A stretch of DNA of 18,449 bases from Podochytrium sp. JEL0797 (Eukaryota; Chytridiomycota; Chytridiomycetes; Chytridiales; Chytriomycetaceae): positions 1 through 18,449 of the forward strand of contig JADGJG010000488.1 of the NCBI GenBank assembly GCA_027596195.1, read 5' to 3'. The number at the start of each line of letters is the position of its first letter. Position 1 is the stretch's first letter. Shown piece after piece: positions 1 to 8,639 of this stretch. Under the pieces are notes generated by a model. The model had not been told where the DNA came from. It worked only from the letters and a program-made list of their open reading frames with translations, and ran no database searches. Both the position numbers and the translations under genes were made by a program.

Positions 1-82
1 CCCCCCCACCCCCCCCCCCCCCCCCCCCGCCCCCGCCCGCCGCCCCCCCCCCCCCCCCCCCGCCCCCCCCCGCCCCCCCGCG
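1..82. repeat. Poly-C tract at the window edge, inside an intron
   Basis: Almost unbroken C on the plus strand, with isolated G and one A. It lies upstream of the acceptor at 139-140, so it falls within the intron that precedes the first visible WOPR exon. It could fold as an i-motif, or as a G-quadruplex on the other strand. It may also be a contig-edge artefact, because such runs often terminate assemblies; the sequence alone cannot decide. Confidence 0.8.
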
Positions 83-140
83 GCCGTGGCATTTTATTTT
101 CGAGCGCCACTCGTTGAGCCCTAAACAACCCATCAAACAG

Positions 141-1169
141 GACGGTATTCTCTGGTCCCCATCGCGCGCGTTTGGTCCTTTCATTTTATACCGGTGAGTG
201 GGGAGCGACGGAAGCCAGATTTCAACTCACATTTCAAAAATACCGCACCACAGCCAAGTCGAAAAGACGGATCCCAACGAACCGAATCCTGCTCCCGACG
301 AGACTGAGGACGAGCCACTTCCCCCCCACATTGGATCCACCACAGGGCTCTTCCCCACGTTTACCACCAAAACACTGAAACCCAACACGCGGCTGTTGAA
401 GAACGGACTCACGAAGCGGTCCATCAATGTAAAGGGTTCGAATGGATTCAAGTATCGTGTGGTGTCGTACTATATGGCTGCAGATGTGTTGGCCATGCAA
501 AGCAGAGTGCGGTGGTCCAAGGGCGAGCCGAGTCACGGCAGCAACGGCGTTGAAAGGAGTGAAGCATCGAACTACAAGAGACCTTCGCATGATAAGGAAT
601 TGAAGGATGCTTTGACACGTGGTGGAATTAACGTGCGTGTTTTGAATCGCGACCAACGACCAGCGGAGCGGAGAGAAAGTCGGGCCTCCAGTACTTCATC
701 GTCCAAGGGTTCTTCATGGAATGCAAAACCTCAAGTGTCGCAGGCCGAGGGTGGTAGTACCCACGAAACGAGACGCGAGCTGTCAAAACCGAAATATTTC
801 ACTGGAAATTCTACAAACCCTCAACCTCTTCCATCCTTTCCCCCCAACGAGTTCTCCCACCTCTACCACTTCCGCGAATATATTGACTACTACCCCTACG
901 CACGATCGCTTCCAAACTACCTCCCGGCTCCTCCCGTTAACCGTTATCGCATGCAGCTGGAGCCGCCAGGACCAATTCCCCATTCCTACCCCACGGCGCG
1001 ACCGCCACCACCAAATTATATGCCAGTCACCAACCAGCAATTCCATCAGCATCATTATCCACAGCATGCTCCCTTTCATCAATCGAACCCATTTCCCGCG
1101 CCACCTCAAAATACCCATTCAAATCAAGTCGAGGGTCCCGTTGAGCATTCGAATGTTGTTGAGAAATAG
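141..1169 (+). CDS. WOPR-domain (Gti1/Pac2 family) transcription factor, copy 1, 5'-truncated by the window
   Basis: Nuclear DNA-binding regulator of the fungus-specific Gti1/Pac2/Wor1/Ryp1 family, which controls developmental and morphological switches. Visible exons are 141-193 and 254-1169 (stop TAG), joined across a 60-nt intron (GTGAGT...CACAG) that splits an Arg codon. The first exon encodes the family signature ending in WSPSRAFGPFILYR. The second gives the linker with QVEKTDPNEPNP and then the second WOPR half, NGLTKRSINVKG...YRVVSYYMAADVL. The first WOPR half, with the RSGSV-type motif, must lie upstream of the window. After the WOPR domain the protein is low-complexity, rich in Pro, His, Tyr and Asn, apart from a conserved segment around EFSHLYHFREY. 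322 residues are visible. It is the tandem paralogue of the gene at 1967-3603, with exon 141-193 exactly the length of that gene's exon 3 (53 nt). Family call is firm; splice sites follow from homology to the neighbour. Confidence 0.88.
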
Positions 1170-1207
1170 GGGAAGGGAATTAGGAATATTAAATTCGAGA
1201 TTGTAAT

Positions 1208-1236
1208 AATAAAACAACCACGTCACCAAAAATAAA
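1208..1236 (+). terminator. Poly(A) signals of WOPR copy 1
   Basis: AATAAA occurs at 1208-1213 and again at 1231-1236, about 40-65 nt after the stop codon at 1167-1169. This is normal spacing for a fungal cleavage/polyadenylation region. Confidence 0.55.
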
Positions 1237-1517
1237 CCCTCAAGACGGCAGAGATCAAAAAATCGGAATATCGCGTGTTCACAACATCCAACACTCACCA
1301 AGAGTCCACCAAAACAATTGCCAATTGCCAAGGTTTATTAGACTACAGCAGCGTGATTACACACACTCCCACAATTTCAACGGCATCCTGCAGCGGCAGC
1401 CAACCCCGCCAACCTAGAGAATCCTCAGGTATATTGGAAACCCGAGATACCGAGCAAAGCCAAACAAAGAGGCAGGGCATCCTGCCAACCCAGCCCACAA
1501 CACGGAATCTCAAAATT

Positions 1518-1529
1518 GGACAATTGTCC
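1518..1529. promoter_or_regulatory. Perfect 12-bp palindrome GGACAATTGTCC
   Basis: A perfect dyad about 440 nt upstream of the WOPR copy 2 start codon, with no coding function assigned. It could be a binding site for a dimeric regulator; no factor can be named from sequence. Confidence 0.35.
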
Positions 1530-1561
1530 CCCAAACCTTGTCAACCAAAAAACCTGCATGA

Positions 1562-1579
1562 AGAGAATACATATTCTCT
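1562..1579. promoter_or_regulatory. 8-bp inverted repeat with 2-nt spacer
   Basis: The arms AGAGAATA and TATTCTCT are separated by CA, forming a perfect dyad 33 nt after the 12-bp palindrome. Its position between two WOPR genes suggests a regulatory site, but this is inference. Confidence 0.35.
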
Positions 1580-1966
1580 CTCGAATGGCGATGGTTGTGC
1601 AGAGAGGAGTCACGGAACAGCACGGAGGCGCGCTGGTTTCGAGCGCCAAGGATGACAGGTGAAGCAGTCAGATTGAAATTGGACGGTTTCTCCAGGAGCT
1701 CACTGGTATGACCACATGACTGTCGCGAGAAGTTCCTGGTTCATTCGGGAAGGGGAGGTGGGTTTGAATTTTGGTGAACAATCGCCATCTCCACCCAAGA
1801 CGCTAAAAACACCCCCCCTCCCCCTCCCCTCCCCTCCCACAAACCTCGAGAATCGACCCACCAAATCACCATCCTTGACGATCGGCTCTTCCGTATCTCC
1901 GACATCCCAGAGCTCCTTCCATCAACGCGACACATTAGAGAAACGCCCAGATACATCCATCGAGAC

Positions 1967-3603
1967 ATGCTTCCCACACCAAACAGCAGCAACGACGCAG
2001 AACCAAGTATTCTGGACTCTGATAAGCCGTTGGAACCACCAGGTGATATGCCTCCCCCCACTTAACACCCCCAGCGCTGTTCACTTGGCCCTCGAACGGG
2101 AGTCATCGCCCTCAATCTTGCCCCCAAGTACCCTTCTTCCCCTTCATTCCCATCCCCTCGTATTCAACCTCGCAACCCCGCCACACGACCTCGCTGACAA
2201 AAAAATCGACAGCAGAAGCAACGTTTCCCTCCGACCCTTTCGAGAATTTGCAAACCCAACCAAACAACACGCCCCCCGAAACGATCCACTCAAAAGATTC
2301 GAATCGGAGACGGAGGCGCAGCGACTCGATTCCAGAATCACGAGTAACCCGAAGCAGAACATTGAACAGAAACCATCCTCCCTCAACAACGACTCGGCCG
2401 ATCCAAGGTTCCGCCAAGGGAGAGATTATCAAAGACACGACATTCGAAACATATCGCGGATTCATCGAGGATCCCATCGACGCCCATTACGTGGTGGAGG
2501 GCGTGATTCTGAAACGACTCGTTCCATTCGAAGGAGACACGGAGGAGATGAGCAGGATCCGGGTGAGGAGTGGGAGTGTGATTGTGATGCCTGAAAACAA
2601 TCGGTTTCTGATCCGGTGGAGGGTGAGTTTGAGGATTTTGATGGTTATTTTGGGCTGCGTGGGGAGGCGGGGGGGGGGGTGTCGGAAAATTCGAGCGCCA
2701 CTCGGTTGAGCAATCATGAGCCACATTAATGAATCATCCAAAACAGGACGGTGTTCTGTGGTCTCCATCACGTGCGTTTGGTCCGTTCATTTTGTACCGG
2801 TGAGTTGTGATGGTTGGATGACTGGATTTCGATTCAAATTTCCGTGCTTGTGCAGGCAGATCGAAAAGACGGATCCCAACGAGCCAAATCCTCCTCCCGA
2901 AGAGCCTTCGGAGGAGCCATTGTCCCCCCACATTGGATCGACCACGGGACTGTTCCCCACGTTTACGGCAAAAACACTGAAACCCAACACGCGGCTGTTG
3001 AAGAACGGGCTCACGAAGCGGTCCATCAGCGTGAAGGGTTCGGACGGAGTCAAATACCGCGTGGTGTCGTATTATCACGCAGCCGACGTGTTGGCGATGA
3101 AGCTCAAATCTAGGTCATCCAACGGTGCGATTGAGCCCCGTTCTAGCGGCAACGCAGCAGGGGCGGCTGATTTCAGGAGACCGTATACAGATGTGGGGCT
3201 GAAGGAGGCTGTGATCGCGAGTGGAGTGGACGTGGAGTCCTTGTGCCGCCAATCGAACCCGCAGTGGAAGGGGATCCAGGCGGAGCCAGCGAACCTCAAT
3301 CGATTCAAATCGTACGCAGAATCACCGTTCGTGAGGAGCTCTGCTCTCAGCATGCCACAAGCAAGGCGCGATCAGTCAGGACGCTCGGGCGATTTTTCGG
3401 AAATTTCTCGAAACCTTCAAAGTCGTCCATCCTTTCCCATCGACGAGTTCTCGCATCTCTATCACTGCCGCGAATATGTTGAATTCCATCCGTATGGACC
3501 CGCTTTTCCAGCTGGGATAGTCAGATTACCAGGCGCTGGCGGCTCGTTGCCCGCCAATCACGCCATGCACCATCACGGACTTCCACGTCCAGGAGATTCC
3601 TAA
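1967..3603 (+). CDS. WOPR-domain (Gti1/Pac2 family) transcription factor, copy 2, complete
   Basis: Proposed exons are 1967-2042, 2213-2622, 2747-2799 and 2856-3603, giving 428 residues. The WOPR domain spans about residues 100-260. Its first half reads TFETYRGFIEDPIDA...RVRSGSVIVM...FLIRWR and continues over an intron into DGVLWSPSRAFGPFILYR. After an acidic, Pro-rich linker comes the second half, NGLTKRSISVKG...YRVVSYYHAADVL. These are the hallmark elements of Gti1/Pac2 regulators, which act in the nucleus on morphogenesis and reproduction genes. Introns 2 and 3 (GTGAGT donors, CAG acceptors) are fixed by domain continuity. Exon 1 is less certain: no ATG precedes the domain in the exon 2 frame back to a stop at 2044, and the ATG at 1967 opens a 25-codon exon that joins in phase through a 170-nt intron. 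The N-terminus holds a basic RRRRR run. The C-terminus has the EFSHLYHCREY segment shared with copy 1. Confidence 0.87.
2623..2746 (+). other. Intron 2 of WOPR copy 2, with G11 run and conserved internal sequence
   Basis: A 124-nt intron, GTGAGT...AACAG, interrupting the WOPR domain between the codons for RWR and DGV. It contains a run of 11 G at 2669-2679. TTCGAGCGCCACTCG at 2690-2704 recurs in the matching intron of copy 1 at 99-113. The acceptor context is also nearly the same in both copies. Confidence 0.8.
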
Positions 3604-3913
3604 CTCCACATGCACATAATAAATTGCTTCTCTGTTCTCGTGTTTCCTGGCGAAAGATGTCAAAAAAGAACTCCGTGTGCTTTCCACAACGCTGTCCCCC
3701 CCTCGTCGAGCATCTCTTTCCCCGCGCATGAAACTGCTCCTTCTTTTTGTGAATTTCGCTGATGAAGATGGATCAACAATGTGTGGATACCCTCGTTTTT
3801 GTGGCCAAGTTGTGGTGGCGGACTTCTTCGCTGACTTGACCACATTTTTGCAAAAAGCCGCGAAAATTCCTCGGCTCTTCCCGCGACAAAAAAAACTTGC
3901 CCACAGAGACCCG
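3604..3913 (+). promoter_or_regulatory. WOPR copy 2 3' end and zinc-finger gene leader/promoter
   Basis: AATAAA at 3618-3623, 15 nt after the WOPR stop codon, is the likely poly(A) signal. The rest lies between genes on the same strand. The zinc-finger frame stays open back past 3728 and holds ATGs at 3728 and 3779, but the base composition and predicted peptide there look less coding-like than after 3914. I treat it as leader or promoter. Confidence 0.45.
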
Positions 3914-4825
3914 ATGCACAAACGCGGATTGCACTCGCTGTTGATCCCGTCGCCCTTTGAGCCTTCGCTCGACTGCTTCGCCTTGGACGCCGACTTTGCC
4001 CAGGCAATGACGCCCTTCATGGGCTCCTTTGCTGACCCGGCTTTCACGGGCCCTGGTCCCTCGCTGCTCGACGACTTCTCCTTTGACGGCCTGGAGGACT
4101 TTTCGCTGTTTGGCGATGATTCGATCTCGGCTTCAACCAACTCGCTCAACACTCCCCTCAACATGAACCTGTCCACACCCCTGCTGCCCATTGGCGGAAC
4201 TCCCTTCATTCCCCTGCAAGCCACTCCGTACATGCCCTCGCTTCCCCTCTTCCCGGAGCAGCAAAAGGTGACCATTAGCATGGAAGACCTCGCTGCCCTG
4301 TTGCAACTGGCCAACAAGAACCGCGTGGACCTTGGTCAGCACAACCTCGACGTGCTCCAGCAGCAAATCTCGGCTCTCACAGCATCCACCATGGCCATGG
4401 CGGCTCCCTCCCAGCCTCAGATTACCGCTCCCCCCGCTGTGGATCCGTCATCGTCCTCCGCTGCTGCCCCGGCCCCCGACACGCGCCCCGAAGCCGGCGG
4501 CAAGATTCGACGCCGCACTTCCGCAATGCACACCTGTCCTCACCCCAACTGTGGCAAACAGTTTTCGCGCCTCTTCAACCTCAAGACGCACGAGCAAACC
4601 CACGAGGTGAACCGCGCGAGGGACTTTGTGTGTACCGAGGTCGGATGCGGCAAGACGTTTGTCCGCGTGCATGACTTGGCCAGACACGCCATCGCCCACG
4701 ACCAGACGCGATGGCACTTTTGCGTTGGATGCAGCCGTGGTTTTGCCAGGATCGACGCGCTCAAGCGGCATGAGAAGGGTGGATGTCGCGCACGTGGAGG
4801 CTCGGAGAGCTCGGGGTCTGCTTGA
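3914..4825 (+). CDS. C2H2 zinc-finger transcription factor
   Basis: A 303-residue intronless protein with a C-terminal array of three zinc fingers. Finger 1 has C208, C213, H226 and H230 (C-x4-C-x12-H-x3-H). Finger 2 has C240, C245, H258 and H262 with the same spacing. Finger 3 has C270, C273, H286 and C291, so it is a C2HC variant. Linkers of 9 and 7 residues separate them. The N-terminal half is acidic and hydrophobic (FDGLEDFSLFGDD), then rich in Pro, Leu and Thr, as expected for an activation region. Residues near LAALLQLANKNRVDLGQHNL form a probable helix. Expected role: sequence-specific nuclear regulator; target unknown. I chose the ATG at 3914 because coding character and GC-rich third positions begin there; in-frame ATGs at 3728 and 3779 would add 62 or 45 residues that look unlike the rest. 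A family name beyond fungal C2H2 cannot be justified. Confidence 0.88.
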   Translation: MHKRGLHSLLIPSPFEPSLDCFALDADFAQAMTPFMGSFADPAFTGPGPSLLDDFSFDGLEDFSLFGDDSISASTNSLNTPLNMNLSTPLLPIGGTPFIPLQATPYMPSLPLFPEQQKVTISMEDLAALLQLANKNRVDLGQHNLDVLQQQISALTASTMAMAAPSQPQITAPPAVDPSSSSAAAPAPDTRPEAGGKIRRRTSAMHTCPHPNCGKQFSRLFNLKTHEQTHEVNRARDFVCTEVGCGKTFVRVHDLARHAIAHDQTRWHFCVGCSRGFARIDALKRHEKGGCRARGGSESSGSA

Positions 4826-5151
4826 ACGTGGTTTCCTTGCCTCCATGGGTGTTCCTCACCTCTTTATTATCTCGCAAAACGACATGTTCTATCTGCCTGC
4901 CTGCTTCCATGAACCGGGGCCTTTTCTTCTACTGCTCGCGCCAATGATGGCTGGGGAGGCCTCCGCTGTTTCTTTTTCTCTCTCGTCCTCTTCTCCCTTC
5001 TCCCCTCCCTCCGTGCGAGCGTAAAGAGGCTGTGACGAGGAGAGATTTTGTCGTTGTTTGTATAATTTGTTGCAATGTTTTGTTTTTGCTCCTCCCTGGT
5101 TGGGGGTTGGATGTGGGTTTGTTCCCAGCCGCGAGCATCTCTTTTTATTGA

Positions 5152-5175
5152 AATAAACAAACAAATGTTAATAAA
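5152..5175 (+). terminator. Poly(A) signals of the zinc-finger gene
   Basis: AATAAA at 5152-5157 and 5170-5175 lies about 330 nt after the stop codon, inside the convergent intergenic region. The whole of 4826-5304 appears to be 3' untranslated or spacer sequence, rich in C/T and then T/G, with no supported gene. Confidence 0.5.
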
Positions 5176-5304
5176 GTTCATTCACATTGGCAAAGTCACT
5201 TCAAACTCCGGGTCAATTCCATTCACCCGCGGCAACGCGTGAAATACTTCCGAAGCTAACCCTTTGGTGTGGGGGGGAAGGGCATTCTTTCTTTCTCTAC
5301 TTTT

Positions 5305-8153
5305 TTATTTTGTCACAAACACTGGTTTCGTACGCAATCCAAACCTTTCCACATGAAATGTAAAATGATTCTTGCTCGCAAACCACCGCGCCAATTCCCG
5401 TTCCACACTCTCATCATTCACGCCGCTCACCATCGACTTTACAATTTTTCTCCGTTCCGCCATCTGCCGATGCCGCGCCTTGATGTTCTGAAGCAACGTG
5501 TATTCCTCCTTTTCTTCTTTCAGAAGAATAACTCCGCTTGGATGCTTCCCGTCATTGTTGAATAGCACCTCTTGCGCGTTTCTCTCCGCAGTGGCTTTCT
5601 GAATGGCGGTGAGAATAATACGACGCGTAAGGGTGGGAATAACCGCATCATCCACTACACACGATTCGACTCGAGCCACCGCAGGAGGTTGCGAACCAAG
5701 AATTGCCCTGCGTTCGACTTGATTGCGAATCTCTTGCTGCTGCTGCAAGATGTGTACCGCACTGATGGAGGACGGTGGAAACGAGTCTTCGGACGCTATG
5801 TGGTGGGGGGTGTCTGTCACACTGGGCACGGGGATCCACGTAGTTTTGTCCAGCAGTCGCGCGCGGTGGGTATTGTGCTGGAATACGTGGTAGTTGAGGG
5901 GCGCCCAGTGCAGGACTTTGCGTAGGTCAGGGTAGTTGGAGACCGACGTGAGGTGGGATTTGTGCACGGTTTCGAGCAGTCGCTTGTCTTGTTCTGAGGG
6001 GAATTGGAACTTTCTGAGCGCGCCCCACAAGGAGATTGGTTCCCCGTTGGATAGATCAGGGTCGCTAAAGAAGGGGCATTTTCCGAGGTTTTTTTGACCC
6101 TAATTTTTTTAGAATAAGCAGAAGAGAAGGTGCTGTTGTTGTCGTTACCATTCCGCTCAGTTCTTTCTGATTTTGAATCTCGGTATTCTTTAAAATTCCT
6201 GCAATCAAATTGATGTTTTTCGGCATTGTGCTTCTTCGTCTCCTGCCTGCCATCCCCAAATAATTCGCCAGCTCGTCGTCATCCGCATTTATTCCAGGTC
6301 TTATAAGCTCGCCTGGACTCGAAGCACGACGCGGCGAGCTTCCCAAAGCACCCGACGCGGTGGAAGAACGGCGTCTCACGGATTGATTCTGAATCGACGT
6401 CCGATTGATGCTTTCCTCAATCACCTGTCCATTAAATTTCCACGAATCTACCTTTGTCTTTCCCTCCTCAAACAGCGAATTTGGATCGACTTTGAAATGG
6501 CGGTATCCGTACGCGCTTTTGCCGTCCTCTTCATGATGCATGTGGCGAGCCAAGGAAAACCGCAGCGCCGATTCGTTCACGAGCATCGCCGCTTCCCATT
6601 TCTGTTTCCAAGTTGGCTTCTTTTCTTCTTCCCGTCTGGCAACGGGGGATGAAGGTTTGCGCCGCTCCGTCATATCCAACACCGTTTTGAGCTGATTAAT
6701 GTCCGAGAAATTCATGAACCCCTCTCCCCCACCAGCTCCCCCGCCCATATCCAAACTCCCTTGATTCCTCTGCGAAAAAGACACGGACGATTTGCGCCGC
6801 CCACTCGGTTTCGGCAGCGGCCCCAACAACACCCCATCGTCCCCACCGCCTCCCCCAGTTCCTTCCTCCACCGCCGCTTTTTGCTGCGCGAGTTTTTTAA
6901 CCCTCCATTCTTTTGCCTGAATCTCGCGTTCACGTTCCAAATGTTCAATCAACGCCGGATCCAAACTCTCCTCCTTCCGATCGCGTCTCGAACTCGTAGC
7001 GGCAAACGTTTTCCGTCGCGCCCCGGGTTTCACAACCGCATTCTTCACGGCCGCGTCCTCCTGGCTCGCTAGTGCGGCAGCAGCAGCAGAAGCCTTCCAC
7101 TCGCGCGCCGCTTTCTCCCGCTCGCGATCCATCTGCTCAATCACGTCAACATGCGTGTAATGGAACGTGTCTGCGGGTTCCATCTCCTGCGCTGAGAAGC
7201 GACGCGGGGTCGTGTGTGGGAGTGGGAGACGGTCTGTTATCACGTCGTTGGGAGACGAGTCTGGGCGCATGGTGGTGGTGGTGGTGGTGGTGGGTGCAGT
7301 TGGAGTAATAGCACGTGGTATGTTCCTCAATGGTTTGAGAGACATTGCCGCGGACGACGACGCAGTATCGGGCTCATCTAAGGGTTCAATGAAAGAGTTG
7401 CAACGTGACCCGCTTTTGCTGCGGATCGTGTTGGTATCGTTACTCGCGTAAGAATCCCACGGGGCATGTGGGGTGATGGCGGCGCCAGGGACCGTGGAGC
7501 GGCGGAATGCACGGCCATCCATACCGAGGGAATGGGTGCCTCTTCGGGAAGTTGAGAGAAGGGAGAGCGAGCTTCCGAGGAGGGAGGAAGAGGAATGGGG
7601 GGAGAGGGGGGTCAATTGGCCTAATCGTTTCTTTTTCTTAGTCAAAGCGAGGATGGAACGGCGAAGTAGAAATAACGAAGAAACCTGAAAGCTGTCGTGT
7701 CCGTGCCTTTGCAACAAGTGACGGCGGTCTCGTCTGCTCTGACTTCATTGTCACCGCTTGGACACGAATCGGACCCGCGCAACCTGCTCCCCCTTGATCC
7801 CTTTCATTTTCAGGCGCCTGCTCCAACACGATAATATGCCCTTTTTGAATCATAATATTTTGCGCTACAGAAGACCGCGTTGACAACACCATCTCGGGCT
7901 CTGCAAACGAATTTCGCTGCGTGTTGGAAGTGAGTGCTGCAATAGACTGCCGTTTGCTCGTCGCGCTGCGGTGCGGAGACTGGGAACCACCAGTATTCCC
8001 TTCTTTGACTGGAGCCGAAGGACGCCTCATCAAGGACTGTCTGGGGCTCCCGGTGGGTGGATCTATGGAAGTACGTCAGGTGGACGAGGGAAGCAGAAAG
8101 GGCTCAATCTTATCACTACCAGATGGGTCTAGCGTTGCACGGCGCTGAGACAT
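5305..8153 (-). CDS. Unrecognised 892-residue protein with internal duplication, four exons
   Basis: Exons on the minus strand: 8153-8120, 8062-7685, 7620-6149 and 6099-5305. The three introns are 57, 64 and 49 nt, GT-AG and phase-consistent, with branch-like CTGAC and TTGAC sequences in the first two. The ATG at 8153 begins MSQRRATLDPS. I recognise no family. The protein is basic, Ser-rich and probably largely disordered in its first two thirds, with RRPS, RRKS and RRRSS-type phosphorylation-like sites. Residues about 297-345 and 361-420 are an internal duplication: VIEQMDRERE...REW and LIEHLERERE...KEW start two charged helices, each followed by a KP..RRK segment. The last exon (from residue 629) has a more ordered composition (NLGKCPFFSD, LWGALRKFQFPSEQDKRLLE). 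There is no signal peptide or membrane segment. It converges on the zinc-finger gene and shares a divergent promoter with the lectin-mucin gene. Confidence 0.72.
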
Positions 8154-8639
8154 TGTTGGAGTGCTGGTGGAATTTTATTGTTTCATTGTTCGTTGGGCTT
8201 GCATTGTTCTTTGTTGACAAACGGACACATTTCGGACCGCCCGAATAACTCTCTGGTTAAGGCTTATTCTTGCGATTATTTGGAAAAATATAACAAAGGC
8301 GTTTCGGGCATTTCCGAGTTGAAAAGCATTTGACAGGCTTTCGGAGGGAAAAATTTGAAGTTCCGACTTTCGAAAAAAAGTGGTGCAAACGAGAACCGCC
8401 GCCGCGCTCACAGAACCACACCATAACATCGCTTGATCTCTAGACACAGTGAGTTGTGCAGTTTATTTTACTCTGCCTTTGCGATACATTCTAAAACCTT
8501 GTCGGATCCTCACGACTAGAAACGAAAAACACCTGTCAAAACGATTTGAACGCCCAAATTAAAATGGTATGCCTCAACGCCCCATGGATTCGCGATCCGT
8601 ATACCTAATGCGTATTTATTATTACAGAGGAATGATATT
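8154..8639. promoter_or_regulatory. Divergent promoter between the 892-residue gene and the lectin-mucin gene
   Basis: 486 nt without a supported gene apart from a possible leader exon. It carries CTGTCAAA at 8532-8539 within CACCTGTCAAAAC, and its reverse complement within CATTTGACAGG at 8327-8337. An ATG at 8564-8566 is followed directly by a GT donor. Splicing 8567-8627 out would join that ATG in frame to the main start at 8640. Confidence 0.5.

Larger units (their letters stand above)
1237..1966. promoter_or_regulatory. Spacer and presumed promoter of WOPR copy 2
   Basis: No convincing coding sequence: the longest open stretches lack an ATG, use other codons as starts, and have no recognisable protein. 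The spacer holds a perfect 12-bp palindrome (1518-1529), an 8-2-8 inverted repeat (1562-1579), a third copy of the TTCGAGCGCCA motif found in both WOPR introns (1638-1648), and a C/T-rich stretch at about 1810-1840 of the kind common just upstream of fungal transcription starts. The promoter role is inferred from position. Confidence 0.45.

Noticed and set aside
1275..1655. Open frame in the spacer between the WOPR genes
   Set aside because: No ATG start, no recognisable protein, no splice-linked continuation; better explained as promoter DNA.
1716..2594. Long plus-strand open frame overlapping the first exons of WOPR copy 2
   Set aside because: It lies in a different frame from the WOPR domain, begins without a good start context and has a low-complexity product, so it is a shadow of the real gene.
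3677..3913. N-terminal extension of the zinc-finger protein
   Set aside because: The frame is open and has ATGs at 3728 and 3779, but composition differs from the rest and resembles a leader. Kept as an alternative start only.
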